Part shown: piece by piece, positions 19,012 through 26,907 of the stretch | Numbering within the stretch: the stretch's first letter is position 1 | Layout: the number at the start of each line of letters is the position of its first letter | Assembly: GCA_964645755.1 (NCBI GenBank) | Contig: CAZYBT010000001.1 | Location: 26,542-90,541, forward strand | From: VMCP01 sp964645755 | GTDB taxonomy: Bacteria; Bacteroidota; Bacteroidia; NS11-12g; UBA955 | Length of the DNA stretch: 64,000 nt | Reading direction: 5' to 3' | The notes under the pieces: model-generated | Seen by the model: only the letters and a program-made list of their open reading frames with translations | The model's database searches: none | What the model was told of the DNA's origin: nothing | Position numbers and translations under genes: made by a program

Positions 19012-19673
19012 ATCAAAATATTGTAATTTTTGATTTCTGTGAAACATTGGTCAATTTTCAAACTGCAGATGCCTACGTTGATTTTGTTCGGAGAAAATTG
19101 AACCATCCCAGAATGAAATTTCTTGAATGGATTTTGACATTTTTAATCAAGACAAAAATTATTTTGATTTTATATAAACTGTTTCCATATCATTCTATTG
19201 AGAAAAGAATAAAATTATATCAATTAAAAGGTTTCAGTAAAACTCAATTGATTGAATTTGCAGAACAGTTCTATTTACAAAGAATCAAACCCAATACAAT
19301 TGATCCAGTTTTGCACTTAATGCGTAATTATCAGTTGAATAATGATGTGATTTATATTGTTTCGGGTGGATATTCAATTTATCTAGATTTCTTTTGTAAC
19401 GAATTTAACATCCCTCATTTATTTTCAACAAAAATTGAATTTCAAAACAATATTTGTACAGGGAAAATAAAAGGATTAGATTGCCTTTATCATCATAAAA
19501 TAAAATTGTTGGTGGATAAAGGAATTGAAAATGGACAAGGAATTGTTTGTTATACTGATAGTATTACGGATTTGCCTTTGTTAGATTTTTGTGAAACTGG
19601 TATTGTTATTTCGAAAAACTTTGAACAGGCTTGGGCAAAAAAATACGGGTTTAAACAGTTGATTTGGAGTTAA
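19008..19673 (+). CDS. HAD-IB family phosphatase
   Basis: A SerB-like HAD phosphatase of 221 aa. Motif I is FDFCETL, with nucleophile Asp9, but the usual second Asp two residues later is Cys11. Motif II is IVSGGYS and motif IV is YTDSITDLPLL. The helical cap insert lies between motifs I and II. I favour the TTG in the TTGA overlap as start; another TTG four codons upstream is possible. Next to the aminotransferase it could dephosphorylate the aminated product, as the two halves of histidinol formation do. Confidence 0.8.
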   Translation: MNQNIVIFDFCETLVNFQTADAYVDFVRRKLNHPRMKFLEWILTFLIKTKIILILYKLFPYHSIEKRIKLYQLKGFSKTQLIEFAEQFYLQRIKPNTIDPVLHLMRNYQLNNDVIYIVSGGYSIYLDFFCNEFNIPHLFSTKIEFQNNICTGKIKGLDCLYHHKIKLLVDKGIENGQGIVCYTDSITDLPLLDFCETGIVISKNFEQAWAKKYGFKQLIWS

Positions 19674-20611
19674 TGAAGCGTTTTTTTTCTAATTTAAAAT
19701 ATACAGGTAGAGTTGGTTTTTATTTATTTTTATTTATTGTAAAAATTTATAAATTATGCGTAAATTATATTTGGCCGGATAAATATTATTTGAAGAAAAA
19801 ATTTAAATTCTATCATGGGTATGATTTGGATTGGAATAATCTGAAATCATTGAATGAGAAAATGCAATATTTCAAAATTTATGATCGAAACCCGAAATAT
19901 GTCAATCTCTCAGATAAGTATAAAGCGAGAGATTTTTTCGAGAATGAGTTTGGAGCTAATTATTTAATTCCTTTGATCATGCAAACTCAAAATGTTGAAG
20001 ATTTGAGGCCGGACAATTTGCCCGATTATCCAGTAATAGTGAAAGCAAATCATGATTCTGGAAATTTTAGAATTATTCGAAATAAAGATGAGTTTGACTT
20101 TAAAAAATTGCAAGTAGATGCAAAATTTTGGATGAGCATGAACTATTATTGGGAAGATCGTGAATGGCCATATAAACATGTTGAACCGAGAATAGTGGTT
20201 GAAAAATTGCTTTTGACTCAAGAGGGTAAAATTCCGAATGATTATAAATTGAATTGTTTTAACGGAAAGGTTGAATTTGTTTATGTTTCGGTTGATAGAG
20301 AAGGTATAAACAAACGGAACATATATAGCCGTTCATGGGAGCCCTTAAATTTCACTTGGAATAAAAAATATTACGATCATTCAACTCTTCGTGGCCCTGA
20401 AATAGATCCCCCTGAAACATTTCCATTAATGCTTGAATTTGCTGAGAAAATTGCGAAGGACTATCAATATGTGAGGGTTGATTTTTATGATGTTGATGGG
20501 AAATTGTATTTTGGTGAAATTACACAATATCACGGTGGAGGATTCGATCAAATGCTTCCTCGAGAGTGGGATTACAAGTTTGGAGAAATGATCAATGTGG
20601 AAAGAATATGA
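19673..20611 (+). CDS. TupA-like ATP-grasp amidoligase
   Basis: A 312-aa protein of the TupA-like ATP-grasp group found in cell-surface polymer loci. Recognisable segments are SDKYKARDFF (about 85-95), the ATP-grasp strand YPVIVKANHDSGNF, EKLL followed by PNDYKLNCFNGKVEFVYV, and the metal-binding end of the fold YVRVDFYDVDGKLYFGEI. Such enzymes join a carboxylate and an amine at the expense of ATP. An amide-linked decoration of the polysaccharide is the natural inference. The ATG is in a TAATG overlap with the phosphatase gene; it overlaps the next gene by 4 bases. Confidence 0.82.
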   Translation: MKRFFSNLKYTGRVGFYLFLFIVKIYKLCVNYIWPDKYYLKKKFKFYHGYDLDWNNLKSLNEKMQYFKIYDRNPKYVNLSDKYKARDFFENEFGANYLIPLIMQTQNVEDLRPDNLPDYPVIVKANHDSGNFRIIRNKDEFDFKKLQVDAKFWMSMNYYWEDREWPYKHVEPRIVVEKLLLTQEGKIPNDYKLNCFNGKVEFVYVSVDREGINKRNIYSRSWEPLNFTWNKKYYDHSTLRGPEIDPPETFPLMLEFAEKIAKDYQYVRVDFYDVDGKLYFGEITQYHGGGFDQMLPREWDYKFGEMINVERI

Positions 20612-21474
20612 CGAGTAATTCCTCACTTGTGAGTGTTTTAATGCCTGTTTTCAATGGTATTGAAACTATTGAATTAGCAATTAAGTCGCTGCTATTACAG
20701 ACATATGAAAATTGGGAATTGATTATTGTAAATGATGGTTCAACCGATGGTACAAAATTGTATTTAGATAATTTAATTCTCACCGATGCGCGGTTCAAAG
20801 TTATTCATTTGGCAAAAAACATGGGGCGGGGTTATGCTCGAAATCAGTGCTTAGAAAATGCAAAAGGAGAATTTGTTGCATTCTTAGATTCTGATGATTT
20901 GTATATGCCCACTAAATTGCAAAAGCAGGTGGAATTTCTCGAGAATAATCAGGAAATTAGTTTGGTAGGTTGTGGTGTTGGTATTTTGGATGATTTGTCG
21001 CAAGTAAACTATGTTCGAGGCAATAAGAACGAAGTTTTTTTTCATGTAAATTATCAAAATTTAAATTTTGTTGCTCCCTCTGTGATGTTTAAGAGATTTT
21101 TGGATCCAAATTTGAGATACAATCAAAAGTTAGATATTATGGAAGATGTGGATTTCTTCAATCGGTATCTGCTAAACAGGAAATACACAAACATCTCAGA
21201 AGTTCTTTACATTTACTCTGAAATTGGACTGATTTCAAAATCTAAATTACTGAAATACTCATTGCATACTGTAAAATATTATTGGATTTTTTTAAAAACA
21301 GATTTTAAATTGTTGTCAAAATTCTTTTTATCAATCATCAATCTCTTGTCAAAATTGATACTTGTACCAATTTTAGGTGTTGATTTTTTTCTAATACGCA
21401 GAAGTAGAAATATTGAATCAAATGTAAAGTTAGATTTGGAGAATTTCGTGAAATTAATAAAAGTGAAAGATTGA
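20608..21474 (+). CDS. family 2 glycosyltransferase
   Basis: Classical GT2 enzyme of 288 aa. It begins with SVLMPVFNGIETIELAIKSL, has VNDGSTDGT (about residues 47-55), FLDSDDLYMP for metal and nucleotide binding (about 93-102), and a DVDFFNRY segment as the ED-type catalytic region. A hydrophobic stretch near the C-terminus may touch the membrane. The ATG used lies in a 4-base ATGA overlap; an upstream in-frame start would extend it 14 residues into the preceding gene. Confidence 0.9.
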   Translation: MTSNSSLVSVLMPVFNGIETIELAIKSLLLQTYENWELIIVNDGSTDGTKLYLDNLILTDARFKVIHLAKNMGRGYARNQCLENAKGEFVAFLDSDDLYMPTKLQKQVEFLENNQEISLVGCGVGILDDLSQVNYVRGNKNEVFFHVNYQNLNFVAPSVMFKRFLDPNLRYNQKLDIMEDVDFFNRYLLNRKYTNISEVLYIYSEIGLISKSKLLKYSLHTVKYYWIFLKTDFKLLSKFFLSIINLLSKLILVPILGVDFFLIRRSRNIESNVKLDLENFVKLIKVKD

Positions 21475-22556
21475 AAATAGTATTTGTAACAACATCTTTT
21501 TTAGTTGGTGGTCTCGAAAGATCTAGTGCTAACATTTCTAATTATTTATGCAATTTACCAGGTGTTCAATTAACTGTAGTTACTCAATATAAATTCAAAC
21601 ATTTTTATCATATTGATGAGAAAATAAGAGTAGTCGAACCTGAATTCAAAAAAGATGGTGTTGCAAAATTATTGTACTATTTGAAAGTAGTTTTTTTCTT
21701 CAGAAAGCAATTTATTTTAGAAAAGCCAGATGTAATTCTCAGTTTTGGTGAACACTGTAATTTCCAAACGCTTTTGGCGGGAGTTTTTTTAAATATTCCA
21801 ATTATTGTATCTGACAGAGCAAGTCCTGAATTAGAAATTGCATTTCCAACAAATATATTTAGGAAGCTCACTTATCCTTTAGCAAGTGGATTTATTGCAC
21901 AAACGGATAGAATGAAACAGTCATTGATTCAGAAATTTGGAATTAAAGCCCCAATAAATGTTATACCAAATGCCATCCGTCAGGTTAAACTTTATCCTGA
22001 CATTCAAAGAAAAAATCAAATCATTGCTGTTGGTAGAATACATCCCATTAAGCAGTTTGATTTGTTAATTGAAGCGTTTGAAGCCGCAGACACAAAAGAT
22101 TGGGAATTATTGATTATTGGGGAAGGGGTTGATTCTCATAAAATTGAACGGCGAATTTTAAACAGTATCAAATCAGATTTTATACATTTAGAAGCCAAGA
22201 CACTAAACTTAGATCAGAAGTTCGCAGAATCTAAAGTTTTTGCATTAACGAGTGTGAGTGAAGGTTTTCCAAATTCTTTGTGTGAAGCGATGGCTGCAGG
22301 TTTGATTTGTGTCAGTTTTGATATTGTTGCAGGCCCGCGTGAGATTATCAATCATGGAGTCAATGGTATTTTATTACCACCTAAAAGCACTCACGCTCTT
22401 AAAGAAAGCTTCAATAATATCATTGAAAATGAAAGCAAGTATGCTATGATGTCACAGAATGCTTTAAAAATCAGTGAGGAACTTACAATTGACAAAATTG
22501 GCGATCAATATTTGCAGTTTTTAATTTCTCAGTCAAAGTCGGCTAATGCGAGATAA
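21471..22556 (+). CDS. family 4 glycosyltransferase
   Basis: GT-B fold transferase of 361 aa, close in pattern to PglH/PglJ- and GalNAc-transferase-like GT4 enzymes. The N-terminus has VGGLERSSANISNYL, the linker region has VGRIHPIKQFDLLIEAF, and the donor site is SEGFPNSLCEAMAAGL (about residues 263-278). The start is TTG, again in a TTGA overlap. It probably acts on the undecaprenyl-linked oligosaccharide. Confidence 0.9.
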   Translation: MKIVFVTTSFLVGGLERSSANISNYLCNLPGVQLTVVTQYKFKHFYHIDEKIRVVEPEFKKDGVAKLLYYLKVVFFFRKQFILEKPDVILSFGEHCNFQTLLAGVFLNIPIIVSDRASPELEIAFPTNIFRKLTYPLASGFIAQTDRMKQSLIQKFGIKAPINVIPNAIRQVKLYPDIQRKNQIIAVGRIHPIKQFDLLIEAFEAADTKDWELLIIGEGVDSHKIERRILNSIKSDFIHLEAKTLNLDQKFAESKVFALTSVSEGFPNSLCEAMAAGLICVSFDIVAGPREIINHGVNGILLPPKSTHALKESFNNIIENESKYAMMSQNALKISEELTIDKIGDQYLQFLISQSKSANAR

Positions 22557-23715
22557 ACGTATTCTTATTATTTCGGTTTTCGGTAAAGTCAGAGAAGAAA
22601 GCAATGACCGGGTAAACAATCTTTATGATTTTTCTCCTTTTAAATCAAAGAAAATTGTGACCACAAATTTTAGTCATCATAACAAAGCTAAAAGGGTGGG
22701 TCCCGACATAAGAAATGTAGACTACATTGAGGTACCTGAATATCGTAAAAACCTAAGCTTTAACCGAATATGGTCGCATTGGGTATTTGCTTTCAGGTTG
22801 TATTTTTATTTGAGGGACATTCAAGAAAAACCAGATGTTATTTATTGTGTGCTTCCAACGCCAACTTCAGGATTAATAGCTGGTTGGTACGCAAAAAAGC
22901 ATAAAATTACTTTTGTGACCGATATCATCGATGTGTGGCCCGATGGTTTGTTTCCTATAAATTCGGTATTCAATAAACTCAAATGGATTTTCAAACCATG
23001 GGAAATACTGTCTGCGAAAGTTTATAGAATGTCGGATTTTATCTGTGCTGCAAATAGAAGTTATGCTTCAATAGCAAGAAGGTATGTAACAGATATTCCT
23101 GTAAAACATTTTTATCTTGGCACAAGTTTTGATAATGAAAATAGTCAAACCATTTTAAATCCGATTTCAAAACCATTGGACGAGATTTGGATAGGATATG
23201 GTGGTAATTTAGGACATCTTTACGATTTTGATCTCATGATAAATGGAACTCTGGAGGCGATGCAAAGCACACAAATGAAAGTAAGGTTTATACTTGTGGG
23301 TGGGGGTGTTTTGGAAGATGAACTCAGACAAAAATTAACAAAAGTAAATGACCTTCCATATCTTATCACTGGTAATGTTGGCTATCAAGAATTCATGCAA
23401 TATTTAGAAAAGTGTGACATATGTCTCAATTTATTTAAAGCAAATGCACTTATTTCGATGAGCTACAAACTTTATGATTATTTTGCTTGTAAATCATTTG
23501 TAATGAATAATTTAACAGGAGATGCGGACGAAATAATTAATGAGTTTGCTGTTGGTTTGAATGTGAATAACGAAAATTTCAGCCAAAAATTAACCGAAGC
23601 AATGATTTATTTACCAACTTTTCAAAAAGAAAAACATGAAAAATTTGAAAAAGTTTATCGCGTATTAGATAGAAAAAAAATTATACAATCAATCTACCAA
23701 TTTATACAGAAATGA
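22546..23715 (+). CDS. GT-B glycosyltransferase (WbuB-like)
   Basis: A 389-aa GT4-like enzyme. TDIIDVWPDGLFP (about residues 126-138) is typical of WbuB-type transferases, which often add the sugar next to the first one. IGYGGNLGHLYDF and the donor-site segment SMSYKLYDYFACKSFVMN complete the GT-B pattern. It overlaps the upstream gene by 11 bases and the downstream one by 4. Confidence 0.85.
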   Translation: MRDKRILIISVFGKVREESNDRVNNLYDFSPFKSKKIVTTNFSHHNKAKRVGPDIRNVDYIEVPEYRKNLSFNRIWSHWVFAFRLYFYLRDIQEKPDVIYCVLPTPTSGLIAGWYAKKHKITFVTDIIDVWPDGLFPINSVFNKLKWIFKPWEILSAKVYRMSDFICAANRSYASIARRYVTDIPVKHFYLGTSFDNENSQTILNPISKPLDEIWIGYGGNLGHLYDFDLMINGTLEAMQSTQMKVRFILVGGGVLEDELRQKLTKVNDLPYLITGNVGYQEFMQYLEKCDICLNLFKANALISMSYKLYDYFACKSFVMNNLTGDADEIINEFAVGLNVNNENFSQKLTEAMIYLPTFQKEKHEKFEKVYRVLDRKKIIQSIYQFIQK

Positions 23716-24350
23716 AAACCATTAAATTTGACTCTCAAAAATTAAACTTTAAAGCTAGATTCGAACAATTTTTGAATCTGGGTCTTCTCGAAAATTTAAA
23801 TCTTGAAATTGAGGTTTTAAAACGTGAAAATGATCAAAAAACACCAATTCACACCGTGTATTACGAATGGGCGAGAACTGAAGAATTTCAAAATTTGTAC
23901 GTTGAACTATTAAGAGATTATGTAAAGCCATTATATGACGGAGAGGAAATTGTTTATCAGAAAATTCCAACTTTTAGGGTTGCATTTCCAAACAATATTG
24001 CTGTAGGAGAATTCCATAAAGATAAGGCCTATAGAGATTTATCTTGGGCAGAACAAGTGAAAGAAGATAACTTTTTTTTACCTTTCACAGATGCCTTCGA
24101 TACCAATACAATTTGGGTTGAATCTGAAGAAGACAAGGGCGATTTTGCACCAATGAATTGTGAATATGGAAATACTATTCAATGGAATGGTAGTAATTTA
24201 ACTCATGGTAACAAGATCAATGAAACTGGAAAAGCGCGCGTGAGTGTTGATTTTAGAGTCATTAGAATGTCGAACTACACCCCAAGCACCAAAGGTTCAA
24301 TTAATATGAATGTTGGATTTGCCATTGGTGGTTATTACGATGTAATTTAA
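23712..24350 (+). CDS. Fe(II)/2-oxoglutarate dioxygenase-like protein (StrG-like)
   Basis: A 212-aa protein with a plausible 2-His-1-carboxylate triad: H102-x-D104 in GEFHKDKAYRD and His165 in LTHGNK, plus Arg176 eleven residues later where 2-oxoglutarate is normally bound. It resembles StrG-type proteins of aminocyclitol and polysaccharide clusters, whose chemistry is poorly known. In this position it might hydroxylate or oxidise a sugar or an acyl/amine substituent. Family assignment is from motifs only. It overlaps the upstream transferase by 4 bases and is followed by the operon's largest gap, 10 bases. Confidence 0.65.
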   Translation: MKTIKFDSQKLNFKARFEQFLNLGLLENLNLEIEVLKRENDQKTPIHTVYYEWARTEEFQNLYVELLRDYVKPLYDGEEIVYQKIPTFRVAFPNNIAVGEFHKDKAYRDLSWAEQVKEDNFFLPFTDAFDTNTIWVESEEDKGDFAPMNCEYGNTIQWNGSNLTHGNKINETGKARVSVDFRVIRMSNYTPSTKGSINMNVGFAIGGYYDVI

Positions 24351-24360
24351 ACTGATTGAA

Positions 24361-24963
24361 TTGATTTATTTAGTTTTTAAAACTTTCTTTGATTTTCTTT
24401 TTGCACTTTTGCTTTTGATTTGCTCAACTCCCGTTTGGCTATGGCTGTTGTTCAAGTTTAAATTTGATCTGAATAAAATTATTTTTTTTCAACCACGTCC
24501 AGGTAAAAATGGAAAGATTTTCAATTTAATTAAATTCAAAACAATGACAGATGAAACGGATGAAAATGGAAACTTGCTTCCTGATAAGTATAGGTTGACA
24601 AAGTTTGGTAAATTTTTAAGATCCTCTTCATTTGATGAACTCCCACAGATGATCAACGTTTTAAAAGGTGATATGAGTCTTATTGGCCCGCGTCCATTAT
24701 TGGTTTCGTATTTGCCTCTCTATAACGAAAGACAAATGAAACGTCACAACGTAAAACCTGGAATTACCGGTTGGGCCCAAATTAATGGGCGTAATGAACT
24801 CACTTGGGCAGATAAATTTGAACAAGACGTATTTTATGTTGAGAATATTTCATTAAAATTGGACCTAATTATCTTTTGGAAAACAATTGTGAATGTAATG
24901 AATCGACAAGGAATCAGCGGAGAGGGAACAGAAACGATGACACCATTTAAAGGAAATAATTGA
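24361..24963 (+). CDS. PglC-like initiating phosphoglycosyltransferase
   Basis: Monotopic phosphoglycosyltransferase of 200 aa, the minimal catalytic form seen in PglC. An N-terminal re-entrant hydrophobic segment (about 5-28) is followed by the catalytic Asp-Glu dyad in SSFDELPQMINV (Asp92, Glu93) and by GPRPLL and the PGITGWAQI segment. It starts repeat-unit assembly by moving a phosphosugar to undecaprenyl phosphate. PglC prefers UDP-diNAcBac, and the neighbouring PglD- and PglE-like genes suggest a related 4-amino sugar as first sugar here. The start is TTG. Confidence 0.92.
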   Translation: MIYLVFKTFFDFLFALLLLICSTPVWLWLLFKFKFDLNKIIFFQPRPGKNGKIFNLIKFKTMTDETDENGNLLPDKYRLTKFGKFLRSSSFDELPQMINVLKGDMSLIGPRPLLVSYLPLYNERQMKRHNVKPGITGWAQINGRNELTWADKFEQDVFYVENISLKLDLIIFWKTIVNVMNRQGISGEGTETMTPFKGNN

Positions 24964-24964
24964 C

Positions 24965-25609
24965 ATGAAACCAATCATTATATACGGAGCCGGCGGTTTT
25001 GGAAAAGAAATTGCTTGTTTGATTAATGAAATCAACGAAATTGAACCAAAATGGGAGATCCAAGGATTTTTAGATGATGGTTTGCCCGTTGGAACCGAAA
25101 TTAAGTACGGAAAAGTTCTAGGAGGTATCGATTTTATCAATCAATATGAAACTGAAATTGCAGTCGTGTTCTCCATTGCAAATGCTCTAATTTTAGAAAA
25201 AGTGGTTTCTAAAATTACCAATACTAAAGTTTATTTCCCTAACATTATATCACCTGGCGTAAAGTTTTATGATAGTCCTTCCTTTAACATTGGAAGAGGG
25301 AATGTAATCTCGAACGGGTGCAGATTTAGTTGTGATGTATTGGTTGGTGACTTTAACTTATTCAATGGCTTTGTTGCTGTTGGTCATGATGTTACACTTG
25401 GTAATTTTAATATTTTTAGTCCTTCTTCTCGTTTATCAGGTGGGGTCCAAGTGGGACACAAAAATTTTTTTGGGGTTAATTCTATCGTACTTCAAGGCAT
25501 TACAATTGGCAATGAAACCAAAATTGGTGTCATGAGTGTATTGATGAAAGATACAAAAGATGGATATTTGTACTTTGGTAATCCAGCCAGGAAATTAACA
25601 GAGCAATGA
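24965..25609 (+). CDS. PglD/NeuD-type sugar N- or O-acyltransferase
   Basis: A 214-aa acyltransferase with an N-terminal nucleotide-sugar binding fold (YGAGGFGKEI) and a C-terminal left-handed beta-helix (from about residue 90). The catalytic base is probably His141 in VAVGHDVTLG. PglD acetylates the 4-amino group of UDP-4-amino sugars using acetyl-CoA. Here the gene sits next to an acyl carrier protein and two ketoacyl synthases, so an acyl donor other than acetyl-CoA is a reasonable possibility. It overlaps the next gene by 4 bases. Confidence 0.85.
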   Translation: MKPIIIYGAGGFGKEIACLINEINEIEPKWEIQGFLDDGLPVGTEIKYGKVLGGIDFINQYETEIAVVFSIANALILEKVVSKITNTKVYFPNIISPGVKFYDSPSFNIGRGNVISNGCRFSCDVLVGDFNLFNGFVAVGHDVTLGNFNIFSPSSRLSGGVQVGHKNFFGVNSIVLQGITIGNETKIGVMSVLMKDTKDGYLYFGNPARKLTEQ

Positions 25610-26676
25610 GTTTTTTAAATATTCCAAATGTTTCTATTACGGGAATTGCGTCTAGTGTCCCTCCTGAAAAAATAGAGAATTTAACTTCTCCAATTTTCGA
25701 TTGTGAAGAGGATGCTACTCGATTTATCGAAACTACTGGAATTTTAAGAAGAAGGGTTGTGGGAAAATCAAATGTTTGTACTTCAGATTTGTGCATCGAT
25801 GCTGCAGAAAAATTGATTGCAACTAAACATTGGCACAAAGAAGATATTGATTGTTTGATTTTTGTAACTCAAACACCAGATTACATTTTACCTGCAACCT
25901 CCTGCATTATTCAAGACAGGTTAGGATTGTCAAAAGAATGCTATTCCATTGATATTTCACTGGGCTGTTCAGGTTGGGTCTATGGACTATCTGTTATTGG
26001 TTCATTGATGCAAGGTGGTATGTTTAAAAAGGGACTACTTTTGGCTGGAGATACAACCACTGTTTCTAAATCTTCAAAAGATAAGAGTACCTTCCCTTTG
26101 TTTGGTGATGCGGGGACTGCAACGGCTTTAGAATACAACGAAAATTCAGCGGGTATGAAGTTCCATTTTGGAACGGATGGATCAGGATTTGAATCAATCA
26201 TGATTCGAGATGGTGGATTTAGACACCCGTTTTCGGCAGAATCTTTGGTTGAAAAGGAGTTTGCTGGTGGAATTATTCGCAACGAATTGCAAAGCATTTT
26301 AAATGGTGCCAATGTATTTACTTTTGGCATTGGACGTGCTCCAAAATCAGTGAAAGCGCTTATAGAGAAATTTGGTATTCAACTAGAAGAAGTAGATTTT
26401 GCTGTTTTTCATCAAGCAAACAAAATGATGAATGAAAAAATTCGAAACAAGTTAAGTCTACCCGAAGAGAAAGTGCCGTATTCAATCTCCGATTTTGGAA
26501 ATACTTCTTCAGCCTCAATACCATTAACAATGAATTTAAAATTATTGGAAAAACTGAAATCCCAAAAAAATAAGATCATTGCTTGTGGCTTTGGTGTGGG
26601 ATTATCTTGGGGTACTGTATACTTTGAAACTGAAAATATTGATTGTCCTGAAATTCAGGAATATAAATTAAACTAA
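25606..26676 (+). CDS. ketoacyl-ACP synthase III family enzyme, copy 1
   Basis: FabH-like condensing enzyme of 356 aa with an intact Cys-His-Asn triad: Cys121 in SLGCSGWVYG, His269 in FHQANK and Asn299 in FGNTSSASIP. KAS III enzymes join an acyl-CoA starter to malonyl-ACP. A housekeeping FabH would normally be in a fatty acid cluster; this one is inside a polysaccharide operon and directly followed by its own acyl carrier protein, so it probably makes a short special acyl chain. The ATG overlaps the acyltransferase stop. Confidence 0.9.
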   Translation: MSFLNIPNVSITGIASSVPPEKIENLTSPIFDCEEDATRFIETTGILRRRVVGKSNVCTSDLCIDAAEKLIATKHWHKEDIDCLIFVTQTPDYILPATSCIIQDRLGLSKECYSIDISLGCSGWVYGLSVIGSLMQGGMFKKGLLLAGDTTTVSKSSKDKSTFPLFGDAGTATALEYNENSAGMKFHFGTDGSGFESIMIRDGGFRHPFSAESLVEKEFAGGIIRNELQSILNGANVFTFGIGRAPKSVKALIEKFGIQLEEVDFAVFHQANKMMNEKIRNKLSLPEEKVPYSISDFGNTSSASIPLTMNLKLLEKLKSQKNKIIACGFGVGLSWGTVYFETENIDCPEIQEYKLN

Positions 26677-26678
26677 CT

Positions 26679-26906
26679 ATGGAAGAGAACTTTATTAAAC
26701 TTTTTAGAGAAACTTTAGAAATTGAAGATCGAGAAATATCTGTAAATGATGCATTTAGAGATTTTCCTGAATGGGATTCATTGGCATTGCTTTCTGTGAT
26801 TGCAATGATTGATGATGAGTATGATATAATCATTGAAGGAAATGATTTTGCCAAATTAAAAACTGTTGGCGAACTCATTGATACAATTAAAAAAATGCAA
26901 GCTTAA
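26679..26906 (+). CDS. acyl carrier protein
   Basis: A 75-aa acidic acyl carrier protein. The phosphopantetheine attachment site is Ser34 in EWDSLALLSV, which departs from the DSL[DE] context of the fatty acid ACP. It lies two bases after the first KAS III gene, and the second KAS III gene starts one base after its stop. It is most likely dedicated to carrying the short acyl intermediate made by these enzymes. Confidence 0.92.
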   Translation: MEENFIKLFRETLEIEDREISVNDAFRDFPEWDSLALLSVIAMIDDEYDIIIEGNDFAKLKTVGELIDTIKKMQA

Positions 26907-26907
26907 T

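Noticed and set aside
26866..26907. N-terminal extension of the second KAS III gene into the ACP gene
   Set aside because: The extension is translated from ACP coding sequence in another frame; the TTG directly after the ACP stop gives a standard KAS III N-terminus.
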